DNA of 64,000 bases from Glandiceps talaboti (GCF_964340395.1 NC_135558.1:10001-74000), one strand, 5' to 3'; positions 1 to 13,400 are shown, counted from the stretch's first letter. Numbers and translations: made by a program. The notes: a model not told the origin generated them from the letters alone.

Positions 1-3000
1 ACTGGTGCTTGTGTGCGCATACTAGTCGTGTTATGACATATGTACTGGTGATTACCTGTACCGGTGCTAGTCTGCACACACTAGTGGTGTTATGACATAT
101 GTACTGGAGATTCCCTGCACTGGCACAAGTGTGCACACACTAGTAGTGTTATGACATACGAACTGGTGATTACCTGCACTGGTGCTAGTGTGCGCACACT
201 AGTAGTTTTATGACATACATACTTGTGATTACCTGCACTGGGGCTAGTGTTTGCACACTAGTGGTGTTATGACATATGTGCTGGTGATTACTTGCACTGG
301 TGGTCGTGTGCGCACACTAGTGGTGTTGTGACATATGTACTGGTGATTACCTACACCGGTGCTAGTCTGCGCACACTTTTGGTGTTATGACATATGTACT
401 GGTGATTACCTGCACTGGAGATTTTGTGCGCACACTAATTGTGTTATGACATACATACTGGTGATTACCTGCACTGGAGCTAGTGTGCACACACTAGCGG
501 TGTTATGCGTATACGTACTGTTGATTACCTGCACTAGCGCTAGTGAGCGCACACTAGTGGTGTTTTGACATACGTACAGGTGATTACCTGCACTGGCGCT
601 AGTGTGCGCATACTAGTGGTGTTATGACAATACGTACTTGTGATTACCTGCACTGGCGCTAGTGTGCGCACACTAGTGGTGTTTTGACATACGTACAGGT
701 GATTACCTGCACTGGCGCTAGTGTGCGCATACTAGTGGTGTTATGACAATACGTACTTGTGATTACCTGCACTGGCGCTAATGTGCACACACTAGTGGTG
801 TTTTGACATACGTACAGGTGATTACCTGCACTGGCGCTTGTATGCGCACACTAGTGGTGTTATGACAAACGTACTGGTGATTACCTGCACTGTCACTAGT
901 GTGCGCACACTAGTGGTGTTATGACACATGTACTGGTGATTACTTGCACTGGAGCTAGTGTGCACACACTAGTGGCATTATAACATATGTACTGATGATT
1001 ACTTGCACGGTAGTGTGTGCACACTAGTGGTGATATGAAATACGTACTGGTGATTACCTGCATTGGAGCTAGTGTAAGCACACTAGTGGTGTTATGACAT
1101 ACTTACTAGTGATTATTACCTGCACTGGCGCTAGTGTGCGCTTACTAGTGTTGTTATGACATATTTACTGGTGATTACTTCCACTGGAGCTAGTGTGTGC
1201 ACACTAGTGGTGTCACAGTTATGACATACATACTGGTGATTAATTGCAACGGCGCTAGTGTGCACACACTAATGGGGTTATGACATATGTACTGGTGATT
1301 ACCTGCACCGGTGCTAGTGTGCGCACATTAGTGGTGTTATGACATACATGCTGGTGATTACCTGCAATGGAGCTAGAGTTTGCACACTTGTGGTGTTATG
1401 ACATACGTGCTGTTGATTACTTGCACTGGTGCTTGTGTGTGCACACTAGCGCACTAGTGGTGTTATGACATACGTACTGGTGATAACCTGCACCAGTGCT
1501 AGTCTGCGAACACTAGTGGTGTTATGACATACATACTGGTGATTACGTTCACTGGCACTAGTGTGCACACACTAGTAGTGTTATGACATACGAACTGGTG
1601 ATTATCTGCACTGGTGCTAGTGTGCGCACACTAGTGGTGTTATGACACACATACTGGTGATTACCTGCACTGGAGCTAGTGTGCGCACACTAGTGGTGAT
1701 ATGACATATGTACTGGTGATTACCTGCACTGGCACTAGTGTGCGCACACTAGTGGTTTTATGACATACATACTTGTGATTACCTACACTGGAGCTAGTGT
1801 GTGCACACTAGTGGTGTCATGACATACGTACTGGTGATTACCCGCACTGGAGCTATTGTGCGCACACTAGTGGTGTTATGACATCCGAACTGATGATTAC
1901 CTGCACTGGCACTATTGTGAGCACACTAGTGATGTTATGACATACATACATACTGGTGATTACCTGCACTGGAGCTAGTGTGCACACACTAGTGGTGTTA
2001 TGACGTATACGTACTGGTGATTACCTGCATTGGCACTAGTGTGCGCACACTAGTGGTGTTATGACATACGTACAGATGATTACCTGCACTGGCGCTAGTG
2101 TGCGCACACTAGTGGTGTTTTGACATACGTACAGATGATTACCTGCACTGGTGCTAGTGTGTGAACAATAGTGGTGATATGACATACATACTTGTGATTA
2201 TCTGCACTGGCACTAGTGTCCGCAAACTAGTGATGTTATGACATACGTACAGGTGATTATCTGCACTGGCACTAGTGTCAGCAAACTAGTGGTGTTATGA
2301 CATCTGACTGGTGATTACCTGCACTGGAGCTAGTGTCCGTACACTAGTGGTGTTATAACATATGTACTGGTGATTATCTGCACTGGCGTTAGTGTGCGCA
2401 CACTAGTGGTGTTATTACATCTGAACTGGTGATTACATGCACTGGAGCTAGTGTCCGCACACTAGTGGTGTTATGACATACATACAGGTGATTACATGCA
2501 CTGGTACTAGTGTGCGCACACTAGTGGTGTTATGACATCTGAACTGTTGATTACCTGCACTGGTGCTAGAGTTCACACTAGTGGTTTTATGACATACACA
2601 CTGGTGATTATCTGCAGTGGAGCAATTGTGCGCACACTAGTGGCATTATGACATACGTACTGGTGATTACTTGCCCTGAAGTGTGTGCACATTAGTGGTG
2701 TTATGAAATACGTACTGGTGATTATTTGCACTTGAGCTACTGTACACACACTAGTGGTGTTATGACATACGTACTGGTGATTAATTGCAATGGCACAAGT
2801 GTGCGCAGAATAGTGGGGTTATGACATATGTACTGGTGATTACCTGCAATGGAGCTGGTGTTTGCACACTAGAAATGTTATGATATACATGCTGGTGATT
2901 ACTTGCACTGGTGCTCGTATGCGCACACTAGTGGTGTTATGACATATGTACTGGTGATTACCTGCACTGGTGTTAGTGTGCGCACACTAGTGGTTTTATG

Positions 3001-4450
3001 ACATACATACTTGTGATTACCTGCACTGGAGCTAGTGTGTGCACACTAGTGGTGTTATGTCATACATACTTGTGATTACCTGCACTGGCGCTAGTGTATG
3101 CATACTAGTGTTGTTTTGACATACGTACAGGTGATTACCTGCACTGGCGCTGGTGTGCGCACACTAGTGGTGTTATGACATACGTACAGGTGATTACATG
3201 CACTGGCACTAGTTTGTGCCCACTAGTGGTGTTATGACATCTGAACTGGTGATTACCTACACTGCAGCTAGTGTCCGCACACTAGTGGTGTTATGACATA
3301 CGTACTGGTGATTACCTGTACTGGCACTAGTGTACGCACACTAGTCGTTTTATGACATACGTACTGGTGATTACCTGCAATGGAGATAGTGAGCGCACAT
3401 TAGTGATGTTATGACATACGTACAAGTGATTACCTGCACTATAGTGTGTGCCCACTAGTGATGTTGTGACATACGTACTGGTGATTACCTGTACTGGCAT
3501 TAGTGTATGCACACTAGTGGTTTTATGACATTCGTACTGGTGATTACCTGTACTGGAGCTATTGTGCACACACTAGTGGTGTTACGACATCCGAACTGGT
3601 GATTACCTGCACTGGCGCTAGTGTGCGCCCACTAGTGGTGGTATGACACACATACTGCTTATTACCTGCACTGGAGCTAGTGTGCACACACTTGTGGTGT
3701 TATAACATACTAGTAAGTATGATGATTACTTGCACTGGAGCTAGTGTGCACACAAAATGGCATTATGACATATGTACTGGTGATTACTTGCACTGTAGTG
3801 TGTGCACACTACTGGTGTTATAAAATACGTACTGGTGATTACTTGCACTTGAGCTATTGTGCGCACACTAGTGGCGTTGTGACATAAATACTGGTGATTA
3901 CCTGTACTGGAGCTAGTGTGCGCACACTAGTGGTGTTACGACATACGTTCTTGTGATTACTTGCACTAGCGCTTGTGTGCGCACACTAGTGGTATAATGA
4001 CATACGTACCGGTGATTACCCGTATTGCCACTAGTGTGCGCACATTAATGGTGTTATGACATCTGAACTGGTGATTACCTGCACTGGAGCTAGTGTGCGC
4101 ACACTAGTGGTGTTATGACATATGCACTGGTGATTACCTGCACTGGCTCTAGTGTGAGCATACTAGTGGTGTTATGACACACATACCGGTGATTACCTGC
4201 ACTGCAGGTAGTGTGCGTACACTAGTCGTGTTATGACATGCGTACAGGTGATTACCTGCACTGGAAATATTGTGCACACACTAGTGGTGTTATGACATAC
4301 ATACTAGTGATTACCTACACTGGAGCTAGTGTGCGCACACTAGTGGTGTAATGACATACATACTCGTGATTACCAGCACTGGAGTTATAGTGTGTGCACA
4401 CTAGTGGTGTTATGACATACGTACTGGTGATTATTTGCACTTGAGCTACT
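1..4450. repeat. 59-bp satellite array, first block
   Basis: Head-to-tail diverged copies of a unit of about 59 bp, continuing past the left edge of the window. Each unit has a conserved core reading roughly ctggtgattacctgcactgg followed by a palindrome centred on tgtgcgcaca and then gtggtgttatgacatacgta. The palindrome is perfect over 18 to 22 bases in many units (cactagtgtgcgcacactag). Copies differ by point changes and small indels. Short reading frames inside the array are by-products of the repeat, and I see no gene here. Confidence 0.95.
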
Positions 4451-4793
4451 TATTTATTGATTACACGTAACAAAACCCTGGGGATTTGTTAAAGGTACAA
4501 ATAAAATAAAATTGGGGAAAAAAAATCATAATAATAGCACTTGTAGGCTTTTCAAAAGTAACATTACACATCATAATAAAGACTACAAAACAAAACAAAA
4601 CAACAACAATAACTATTCAACGAGTTGAAACATAATATTAATGAAAAAATAATAATGAAGGGTAATTAGACATTTCAAATTATATATTGTGAGTATTTTG
4701 TAGGTGGTGCTCCCTTTTTATATTACTAAGTTTGATATATTTTCCAAGTGCGATAATTAGAGTTTTGTTGCTCATTATTTCTTTAAACACACA
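4451..4793. mobile_element. 343-bp insertion in the satellite
   Basis: AT-rich sequence unrelated to the satellite interrupts one unit. The unit reads gagctact on the left and resumes as ctactgtacacac on the right; an uninterrupted unit at about 2737 reads gagctactgtacacac. The five bases ctact are therefore present on both sides (4446-4450 and 4794-4798), as expected of a target-site duplication. No reading frame or clear terminal inverted repeat is visible, so the element class is unknown. Confidence 0.6.
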
Positions 4794-4798
4794 CTACT

Positions 4799-6537
4799 GT
4801 ACACACACTAGTGATGTTATGACATGCGTACTGGTGATTAATTGCAATGGCACAAGTGTGCGCAGACTAGTGAGGTTATGACATATCTACTGGTGATTAC
4901 CTGCACCGGCGCTAGTGTGCGCACATTAGTGGTGTTATGACATACGTGCTGGTGATTACCTGCAATGGAGCTAGTGTTTGCACACTAGAAGTGTTATGAC
5001 ATACGAACTGGTGATTACCTGCACTGGCGCTAGTGTGTGAACAATAGTGGTGATATGACAAACGTACAGGTGATTATCTGCACTGGAGCTAGTGTGCGCA
5101 CACTAGTGGCATTATGACATACCTACTGGTATTTACCTGCACTGGTGCTAGTGTGTGCAAACTAGTGGTGTTATGACTTTCGTACTGGGGATGTCATAAC
5201 ACTACTAATGTGCGCACACTAGTGCTAGTGCAGGTAATCATCAGTTCGGATGTCATAACACCACTAGTGTCCACACAATAGCTCCAGAGCAGGTAATCAC
5301 CAGTACGTATGTCATAACACCACTAGTGTGTGCACACTACAGTGCAAGTAATCACTAGTACGTATGTCATAATGCCACTAGTGTGCGTACACTAGCTGCA
5401 GTGCAAGTAATCACCAGTACGTATGTCATAACACCACTAGTGTGCGCACATTAGTGGTGTTATGACATACATGCTGGTGATTACCTGCAATGGAGCTGGT
5501 GTTTGCACACAAGAAATGTTATGATATACATGCTGGTGATTACTTGCACTGGTGCTCGTATGCGCACACTAGTGGTGTTATGACATATGTACTGGTGATT
5601 ACCTGCACTGGCACTAGTGTGTGCACACTAATAGTGTTATGACATAATTATGTACTGGTGATGTATACCTGCACTGGCACTAATGTGTGCACACTAATAG
5701 TGTTATGACATACAAACTGGTGATTACCTGCACTGGTGCTAGTGTGCGCACACTAGTGGTTTTATGACATACATACTTGTGATTACCTGCACTGGAGCTA
5801 GTGTGTGCACACTAGTGGTGTTATGTCATACATACTGGTGATTACCTGCACTGGTGTTAGTGTGCGCACACTAGTGGTGTTATGACATACATACTGGTGA
5901 TTACCTGCACTGGAGCTAGTGTGCGCACACTAGTGGTGTTATGACATACGTACTGGTGATTACTTGCACTGGTGCTAGTGTGCGCACACTAGTGGTTTTA
6001 TGACATACATACTTGTGATTACCTGCACTGGAGCTAGTGTGTGCACACTAGTGGTGTTATGACATACATACTGGTGATTACCTGCACTGGAGCTAGTGTG
6101 CGCACACTAGTGGTGTTATGACATACGTACTGGTGATTACTTGCACTGGAGCTAGTGTGCGCACACTAGTGGCATTATGACATACCTACTGGTATTTACC
6201 TGCACTGGTGCTAGTGTGTGCAAACTAGTGGTGTTATGACTTTCGTACTGGGGATTAACTGCACTGGTGCTATTGTGCGCACACTAGTGGTGTTATGACA
6301 CACATACTGGTGATTACCTGCACTGGTGCCTGTGAGCGCACATTAGTGGTGTTATGACTTACGTAATGGTGATTAACTGCACTGGCACTAGCTGTGTGCA
6401 CACTAGTGGTATTATGACACACGTACTGGTGATTACCTGCACTGGCGCAAGTGTGCGAACACTAGTGATGTTATGACATAAGTACTGGTGATTACCTGCA
6501 ATGGCGTTAGTGTGTGCACAGTAGTGTTATTATGACA
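4799..6537. repeat. 59-bp satellite array, second block
   Basis: Continuation of the same satellite. About 5190-5452 is in inverted orientation relative to the rest. A segment of about 105 bp with a distinctive variant (ctactggtatttacctgc, then gactttcgtactgggga) occurs twice, at about 5085-5190 and 6148-6253, which indicates higher-order duplication within the array. Confidence 0.93.
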
Positions 6538-6539
6538 GG

Positions 6540-6703
6540 GCATGGGAGTTTAAATTTTTTGACCAAATTAGTTTTATTTTTATCCAAATCACATGCCTGT
6601 CATGTGATCATTTTGATTTGAACAATTTCCCAATGAGACACCATAATTAATATCCCCACCAAATACCAAGGCAATCTGTCTGCCATTTTTTTAAAAATTT
6701 AAT

Positions 6704-6735
<32 letters not shown>

Positions 6736-6754
6736 TCGCTCGCTCGCACGCACG

Positions 6755-6790
<36 letters not shown>

Positions 6791-6830
6791 ACCATGAAAA
6801 TAACACCACATGTTAATTTATCTTACAACT
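6540..6830 (-). repeat. Truncated copy of the 1.1-kb composite repeat
   Basis: Directly follows the satellite. It carries the module with atttgaacaatttccc, the ccaaataccaaggcaatctg block and a (CA)n tract at about 6709-6787 that is partly changed to CG-containing tetramers. These match the (CA)n-bearing end of the fuller copies at 6985-8170 and 9290-10430. The rest of the element is missing. Confidence 0.7.
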
Positions 6831-6984
6831 ACCAGTAACTAGTACCACAACAGCCATCAGATCAAGGATAAATCTTTATTAGTATAGTATCCATCAAGAG
6901 AGATACATGTATTTCATCACGGTGTTCTTTTGGGAATATATTCTTGGAAACATACCTCTAACACACATAACACAACAAAATTAG

Positions 6985-8030
6985 CACCAATAGCGTTGTA
7001 GCACAACTGTGTAGTTCTTAAAAATGTTTATCCACACGTTGATCCATGTAAGGTGTTCATTTGCTGAATGACTATCCAGTTACCTATCGTATTCCAATCA
7101 TGTTGTTATCTTTGCAATATGTACAATCATTTGGATGTTGCTATGGGCGTGGTCATGTTGCTAAGCACATTTACATATATTTTATGAATGTTTATTCACT
7201 TGTCTATTAATCCCTGTTATCTTTGCAATATACGTGATTATTTCGCTATTGCTATGGGTGTGGTCTTGTTGCTAGGTATATTTGCATACATTATTTGAAA
7301 GTTTATTCATTTGTCTATTAATTCCTGTTTTTATCTTTGCAATATACGTTATCGTTTGGCTGCTCCTATTGGCGTAGTCTTGCTGCCAGGCAATTTCACA
7401 TACATTTTATGAATGCTTATTCACTTGTCTATTAATCCCTGTTATCTTTGTGAAATACACCACCATTTGGTTGTTGCTATGGGCATGGTCATGGTTGCTA
7501 GGGATATTTGAATACATTTTTTGAATGTTTACTCACCTACCAGATGATACTTATCTGACCAAAATATACTGCCCATTTGGATGTTGCTAAGGGCGTGGTC
7601 ATAGTTGCTAGGGCCAATTGTGTCAGAAAATCTGCAGAATAACACTTCAAGAAACATCTCACCATTTCAGTCTCATTGATCAAATACTTTTTGACCAAAA
7701 TTACACGTAATGTCTAGTAGTTTTGGAATTAAAGATTTTGGACCAAAAAGACACAATTTTAGCCCTAATTTGCATATTACTGATGGAATCATTATGTTAT
7801 GAACAAATCTTAATTTATTACCCCTAAGAACGTTCCCACCAAATTTCAGGCCAACCTGCCCAGTAGTTTTGGAGTTCAAGTTTTTTGACCAAAATTCACA
7901 TTTTTTTTACCCAAAACACACATTTCTGATGCGATCACTTTCATTTGAACAATTTCCCATCTAGAGACCTAAAGTAACATGACCACCAAATATCAAAGTA
8001 ATCAGTCCAGCAGTTTTTGACTTTAAGTTG

Positions 8031-8077
<47 letters not shown>

Positions 8078-8098
8078 AGACACACACACACAGACACA

Positions 8099-8139
<41 letters not shown>

Positions 8140-8175
8140 AGCAATGACTATAGCACTACTGAACCTTATCAGTTG
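6985..8175 (-). repeat. 1.1-kb composite dispersed repeat, copy B
   Basis: Read on the minus strand, it begins cagcacaactgataaggttc, passes a (TG)n tract (8034-8138), then modules of about 165 bp (ttggtcaaaaa, caaaactactgg, aaatttggtgg, gatgatcccatcagtgatatgc), then modules of about 115 bp (gcaaatatgcctagcaac, catgcccatagcaacagcc). It ends near tgtgctacaacgctattgg. The short inverted motif agcacaactg is found at both ends. No coding capacity is visible. Confidence 0.75.
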
Positions 8176-8360
8176 TGCTGACAACAAAATGATTTGGAAT
8201 GATAATTACAAATATACTGGAATAAATATAACTGTTGCAAATAAATCATTAATTAATAAAAAATATATATACAATTGTCAATGGCATTTTTTCGTGATTA
8301 TACTGTCTTGAAATTTTTTTCAAATTACACAGTTTAGTGTTGCATATTATACATGAAGAC

Positions 8361-8403
<43 letters not shown>

Positions 8404-9290
8404 CAACAGATGTTTTTAAAGAACAAAGTGATTGTCATTTGACTAACTATGAACCAACCTAACACAGAAGCCATATATTTGGTATGTGGACTATGCCTCA
8501 TTTCAAGGTTACATTTTGTTTGCACCATGACTTTTGAACTTTACCACATAATTATAACCTTGCATATAAGTTGGTGTAATACCTTTGCATTATCATTTCA
8601 GATCATTTCTACAACAAATATTTCATGGACAAACCTCTCAATATTATTGCTCATCCACTGGTGCTCATGCATCATAGGCCTATAGGGTCCTGTTATTATA
8701 TAATTATGGCCCAAAACAGCAAATTTCACACAAAAAATATATACGTGTTCCAATAATTTTGAAAACACTGATTATGTGCTCATTTGCATACAGGCATGTA
8801 AAAATGTTTCAGTATTGCACTGCAGTGCTAATACCAATAGTTTGCATGTGCACCAGTGCAAATAACCTCTGGTGCATATGTGATAATTTCAAATATGGGG
8901 TTTGACTTACCAAAAAACATTACAATAACCAGATTTAAACTGAATGTCTCCTCTAACGGGAAAACCATAGATTTTTGGGCCTACACACATTGTTGGAATG
9001 CAAAATTCTGAACTATACCCATAATACATGACGTACCACTTAATTGGAGAATTAATGATACGAAATTCTATGAAATTAAAGCTTACATAGTCAACATATT
9101 GCCTAATTATCAAAAAATCAGTAATTATGCCAATTAACCATTTAGCTTATAAGTTACATCATCAAGGTTTAAATGAAGCATGCACGTCTTTACCATCAAT
9201 GCATGTACTAAATTATCATAAAAATTTAAAGCTTGATATTGTGTAAGTACCAAAATGATGATTTATGCAAATTACAAATCAATTAAAAAT
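8176..9290. other. Non-coding, with a (TG)n tract and a dispersed repeat
   Basis: No supported gene. A (TG)n microsatellite lies at 8363-8402. About 8850-9280 belongs to a second AT-rich dispersed family (motifs ttggaatgcaaaattctgaac and attgcctaattatcaaaaaatc) that recurs near 12290-12430, 30440-30560 in the opposite orientation, and 47740-48040. Confidence 0.6.
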
Positions 9291-10329
9291 AGCGCCAATG
9301 GCATTGCAGCACAACTGTACAGCTTTAAAAATGTTTTTCCACATGGTGAGCCATACTAGGTATGTGTTCATTTGCTGAATGACTATCCAGTTGCCTATCC
9401 AACCCTGTTGTTATCTTTGCAATATGTGCAATCCCTTGGCTGTTGCTATGGGCATGGTCATGTTGCTAGACATATTGCATACATTCTTTGAATGTTCACT
9501 TGTCTATTAAGCCCTATTGTTATCCTTGCAATATACATGACCATTTGGCTGTGCTATGGGCGTGGTCTTTTTGCTAGGCACAGTTACATACATTTTTTGA
9601 ATGTTTATTCATTTGTCTATTAATCCCTGTTATCTTTGTGAAATACACCACCGTTTGGCTGTTGCTATGGGCGTGGTCATGGTAGCTAGGGGTATTTCCA
9701 TACATTTTTTTGAATATTTACTCACTTGTCTACCAGATGGTGTTGTTATTCAACCAAAATATACTGCCATTTGGTTGTTGTTAAGGTGTGGCTATGGTTG
9801 CTACGGCCAATTGTGCCAAAATGTTTTGAAGAAAATCTGTAGAATAACACTTCTAGAAACAGCTCACCAAGTTTTTTGAGATATACATTTTTGACCAAAA
9901 TTCCCATTTTTACACCTAATTTGCATATCATTGATGAAATCATTATATGCTTAATATTTCTTCATCTATTCACCCCCAGATGCACCCCATTAAATTTCAG
10001 CCCAATGTTCAGTAGTTTTGGAATTAAAGATTTTTGACCAAAAAAGATGCATTTATTGCCCTAATTTGCATATCACTGATGGCATCATCATGTTATGAAC
10101 ATTTCTTAATCTAAACACACTTAAGAATGTTCCCACTAAATTTTAGACCAATCTGCCTGGTAATTTTTAAGTTTAAGTTTTTTGACCAAAAATCTAATCT
10201 TTTTTACCCAAATCACACACCAGTGGTAAGATAATTTTGATTTGAACAATTTCGGAACTAGACACCCAAGGCAATACACCCATTAAATATCATGGCAATC
10301 GGTCTAGTGGTTTTTGACTTTTTAAGTTG

Positions 10330-10364
<35 letters not shown>

Positions 10365-10430
10365 CCACACAGACACTTTGACATGACTATAGCACTACTG
10401 AACCTTATCAGTTCAGTTGTGCTAAAAATC
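9290..10430 (-). repeat. 1.1-kb composite dispersed repeat, copy C
   Basis: Same module order as copy B: minus-strand start at tagcacaactgaactgataa, (TG)n at 10333-10373, several 165-bp modules, several 115-bp modules, then the end gtacagttgtgctgcaatgcc. The end near 10430 lies only about 37 bp from the stop codon of the adaptor gene, so the 3' UTR of that gene probably runs into this element. A tttatt at 10052-10057 (AATAAA on the minus strand) is a possible polyadenylation signal. Confidence 0.78.
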
Positions 10431-10466
10431 AGTGACTGTAAGAACTGAAGCTAAAAGTCTACCAAT

Positions 10467-13400
10467 CTATATTTCAGTCACATTTGTGGTAACAACTACT
10501 GGAACTTCTGTTTCAGGTGATGCTTTGGTAAATGTTCTGGTCTTCTTTGATGTCCTGATATTCTTCATTCCTGTTGGAGATTTTAACTTGGTGAGATCAG
10601 CTGGTGCTCTCGCTGATGCTTCTTCTTGGGGTGTATCACATTGATCCGACACTGGACGTGATTTAGGTTTACTAGACTTCCTTTTACGTTTATCAGCTGC
10701 CTCCTCTGACTGACCATTCTGATTCACTTCTGTATGTTTATTTTTCTGTGAAGGTCTTGGTGTACTGGGAATCGGTGGTGGGGCTGCTGTGTCATCTAGA
10801 AGATTAGAATCTGACTGTGATCTTTTGAGCGTACGCTGCATAAACTCATACCCATCCTCATCAATATCTTCATAATTATGTCGTCGTCGTTGTTGTTGGA
10901 GTTTTTGTTCCACTCCTACTTTTGTTTTGTCCCTGTTACCTTTCACATCAATATCAAGGTAACTGTGTACACAATGAAGATTTATAGTTCCAGGTGGAGG
11001 TGCTGGTAGTCGTCTGTTGATCAGCCATTCAGGCATTTGCTGTACAATTTCTGCTGATTTGATATCCAGTGAAGGACTCAAGGATAACTTTGCAATAAGG
11101 TTATCATAGGAAGCTGATCGTGCTAATCTTGGTGATAGAGCAGCTGGTTCTACAGTTGTTTCATCTTCTTCAAGTTCAAGGTATGGTGGTGGCCCTGTTC
11201 TCCGCATTCCCTTTTGAGATGAAATTTTAATTTGTGAATACTCAACACTTCCTGTATCTGCAGCTGCAGCCTCTATAAATGTCTGCTCACTAACATTCTC
11301 TTTAATCTGAAATCTTTTTGGTAGACTTTGTGTAAGTGATGATGGTGAGCTTACAAATGCTTCATTTTCATATGCTGTTGATCTCAAACTTGGGCTTGGT
11401 TTGAGCAAAGGTGTATTTTCATAACTAATCCGAGGTGGCTGATGCGCATTCTCATAAGTAGATGGTGGTGATACCATGTCTTCATATGGATTTGTTGAAA
11501 ATCTTTTCTGTTTTGCAGTTGTTTTCTTTGTAGAAATCTGCTCTCTCTTGGGAATCTCTGCAGGCTTTGTCTGGGACATCCTTCTGGCGATATCTTCAGC
11601 AGTTTCTGGCCCTACAGTCTCATATTCCTGTTTAAACTCACCAGACATTGACCACCAGGTTTCGTCCTCTCGACTACTTGTATGTAAATTAGACTGTGAC
11701 ATGTCTAAGTATGCCCCCTTCTCATCCTTAGGATGACAAAATTCAGACTTGGATCTGATTAATTGTTGTGAATGCTCTACTGGCTGCTGTTCTGACTGGG
11801 ATCTTTGTAATTTCCTAGCTTCTGAGGCTGGTCTGCAAAATGGAAATCAATTTAGACATGAAAAACAGTTGTCTCAAAGAGCTTTAGAAATGTTTGGTGG
11901 AGAATAAAAGAATGTTTTACTGAGGAGATAACACTATTAAAAATAAGAACCTTGGATTAAATCACTGGCCTTTAAACAGAGATGGGTAATAAAGGTGACA
12001 AACTTTTGAACTAAGCTGTAAATGTATATCAATTGCTATAATTAAACAAACAGTATTAAGGGTAATATTGATGAACTTTGGAATAATGCTGTATGGTCAT
12101 AGTAATTTATATAATTAAACAAAACAGGTAATGAAGATGATGTTAGTAAACTTCAAAACAAAAACTTACAACATGTATCCAGCACCATCACGATCTTCTG
12201 GGGCCGACTCATCTGAAAAAAAACACCCAGATCAGATGTAAATGGATTGCCTTCTGTAAGGGCCGAAAGCCTTTATAGTATTGTCCCTACATACTTCTTA
12301 GAATGCCAATTCTAAGCAGCTATCATATGATACACCCCTGAAATAGCAAATTATCAATGCCAAACTATATGAAATTTGAGGCTTGCATACTTCAGCTAAT
12401 GCCTATCACTAATTATGTAAATCACACATAACAAGTCTTTATAGAACACAGACACTGAAGGTCAAGGTTAAAGTATCCAATGCTAGCTTGCATCTGATAA
12501 TATGGGAGTAGACACTTGAATGGAGTTTCTGTGTACATGTATAAGTTTTTGAGTTATGCAGTAAATATTGATTTTAACTACAAATATGGCCACTATTCGG
12601 TCATATTTACAGATATCAAAAAAGAAATTCATGTGCATATGTCCCACATGATATGTCACCTTTGTGTCATGTTTGAAAGAAAATGGATATTCCTTTTCTG
12701 AGAAAAGACATACATGTATTATGTACGGATGGACAGACTGATGAACAGAGCCCCATTATAATAATCCACACTTTGGGAGACTAATTATGATATTATTAAT
12801 TGTGTTAACATCATTCAAACTAAACTAAAATTGTTAGACTTTTTTCTGTTTACTTTGTTACATGTACAAGTCGTTGTAGGCCTTATATTCAAGTTTGAGC
12901 TCTGGAAATGTGTTAATGATATACAAATTAATATGTAAATGAGACTGCCCCTCTATTTTTCAAATTTGTAGGCAACCCCATCATTCAAAGTATCATTGTG
13001 GCTAACTGCCATTGAGGTATGTACAAATCTAGTACAGTGTACTACTGCTAGTACCATCTCTTGGAAAGAGCGCCATCAGTGTTTAGAAAGAGAAAATGTT
13101 AAAACAAATCCATTATTACTCGGGGAAGTCAACCACCTATGTGAGGGAAATATAGATTTTGTCTGCCATGGTCAAATTTCCATATATCACAAAACAATGT
13201 TACATGCATATGTACCATAAATCATGTCAGCTTTGTGCTAATTTTGCATTACTGGGACAAGCCATTAGCCAAGCAAGTGGACTTGTTATCAAAGAGTACC
13301 AATATTTACACATGTGATGATGGGCTCTTACATAACACAAGTAAACAGCTGTAAAAGTGTAGTTCACAGCGCAAGATCATTTTTAAGGAGTGAGTCAATT

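Noticed and set aside
359-3569. Open frames inside the satellite (359-568 plus, 896-1081 and 3327-3569 minus)
   Set aside because: They follow the 59-bp repeat, use repeated peptide blocks and are broken by small indels, so they are not genes.
1-6537. CRISPR-like array of regularly spaced palindromes
   Set aside because: The genome is eukaryotic, whole units rather than short repeats with unique spacers are reiterated, and no cas genes are present.
7941-8528. Cys-Val and His-Thr dipeptide frames
   Set aside because: Direct translations of (CA)n/(TG)n microsatellites; the same applies at 22060-22281, 48181-48420 and 61340-61584.
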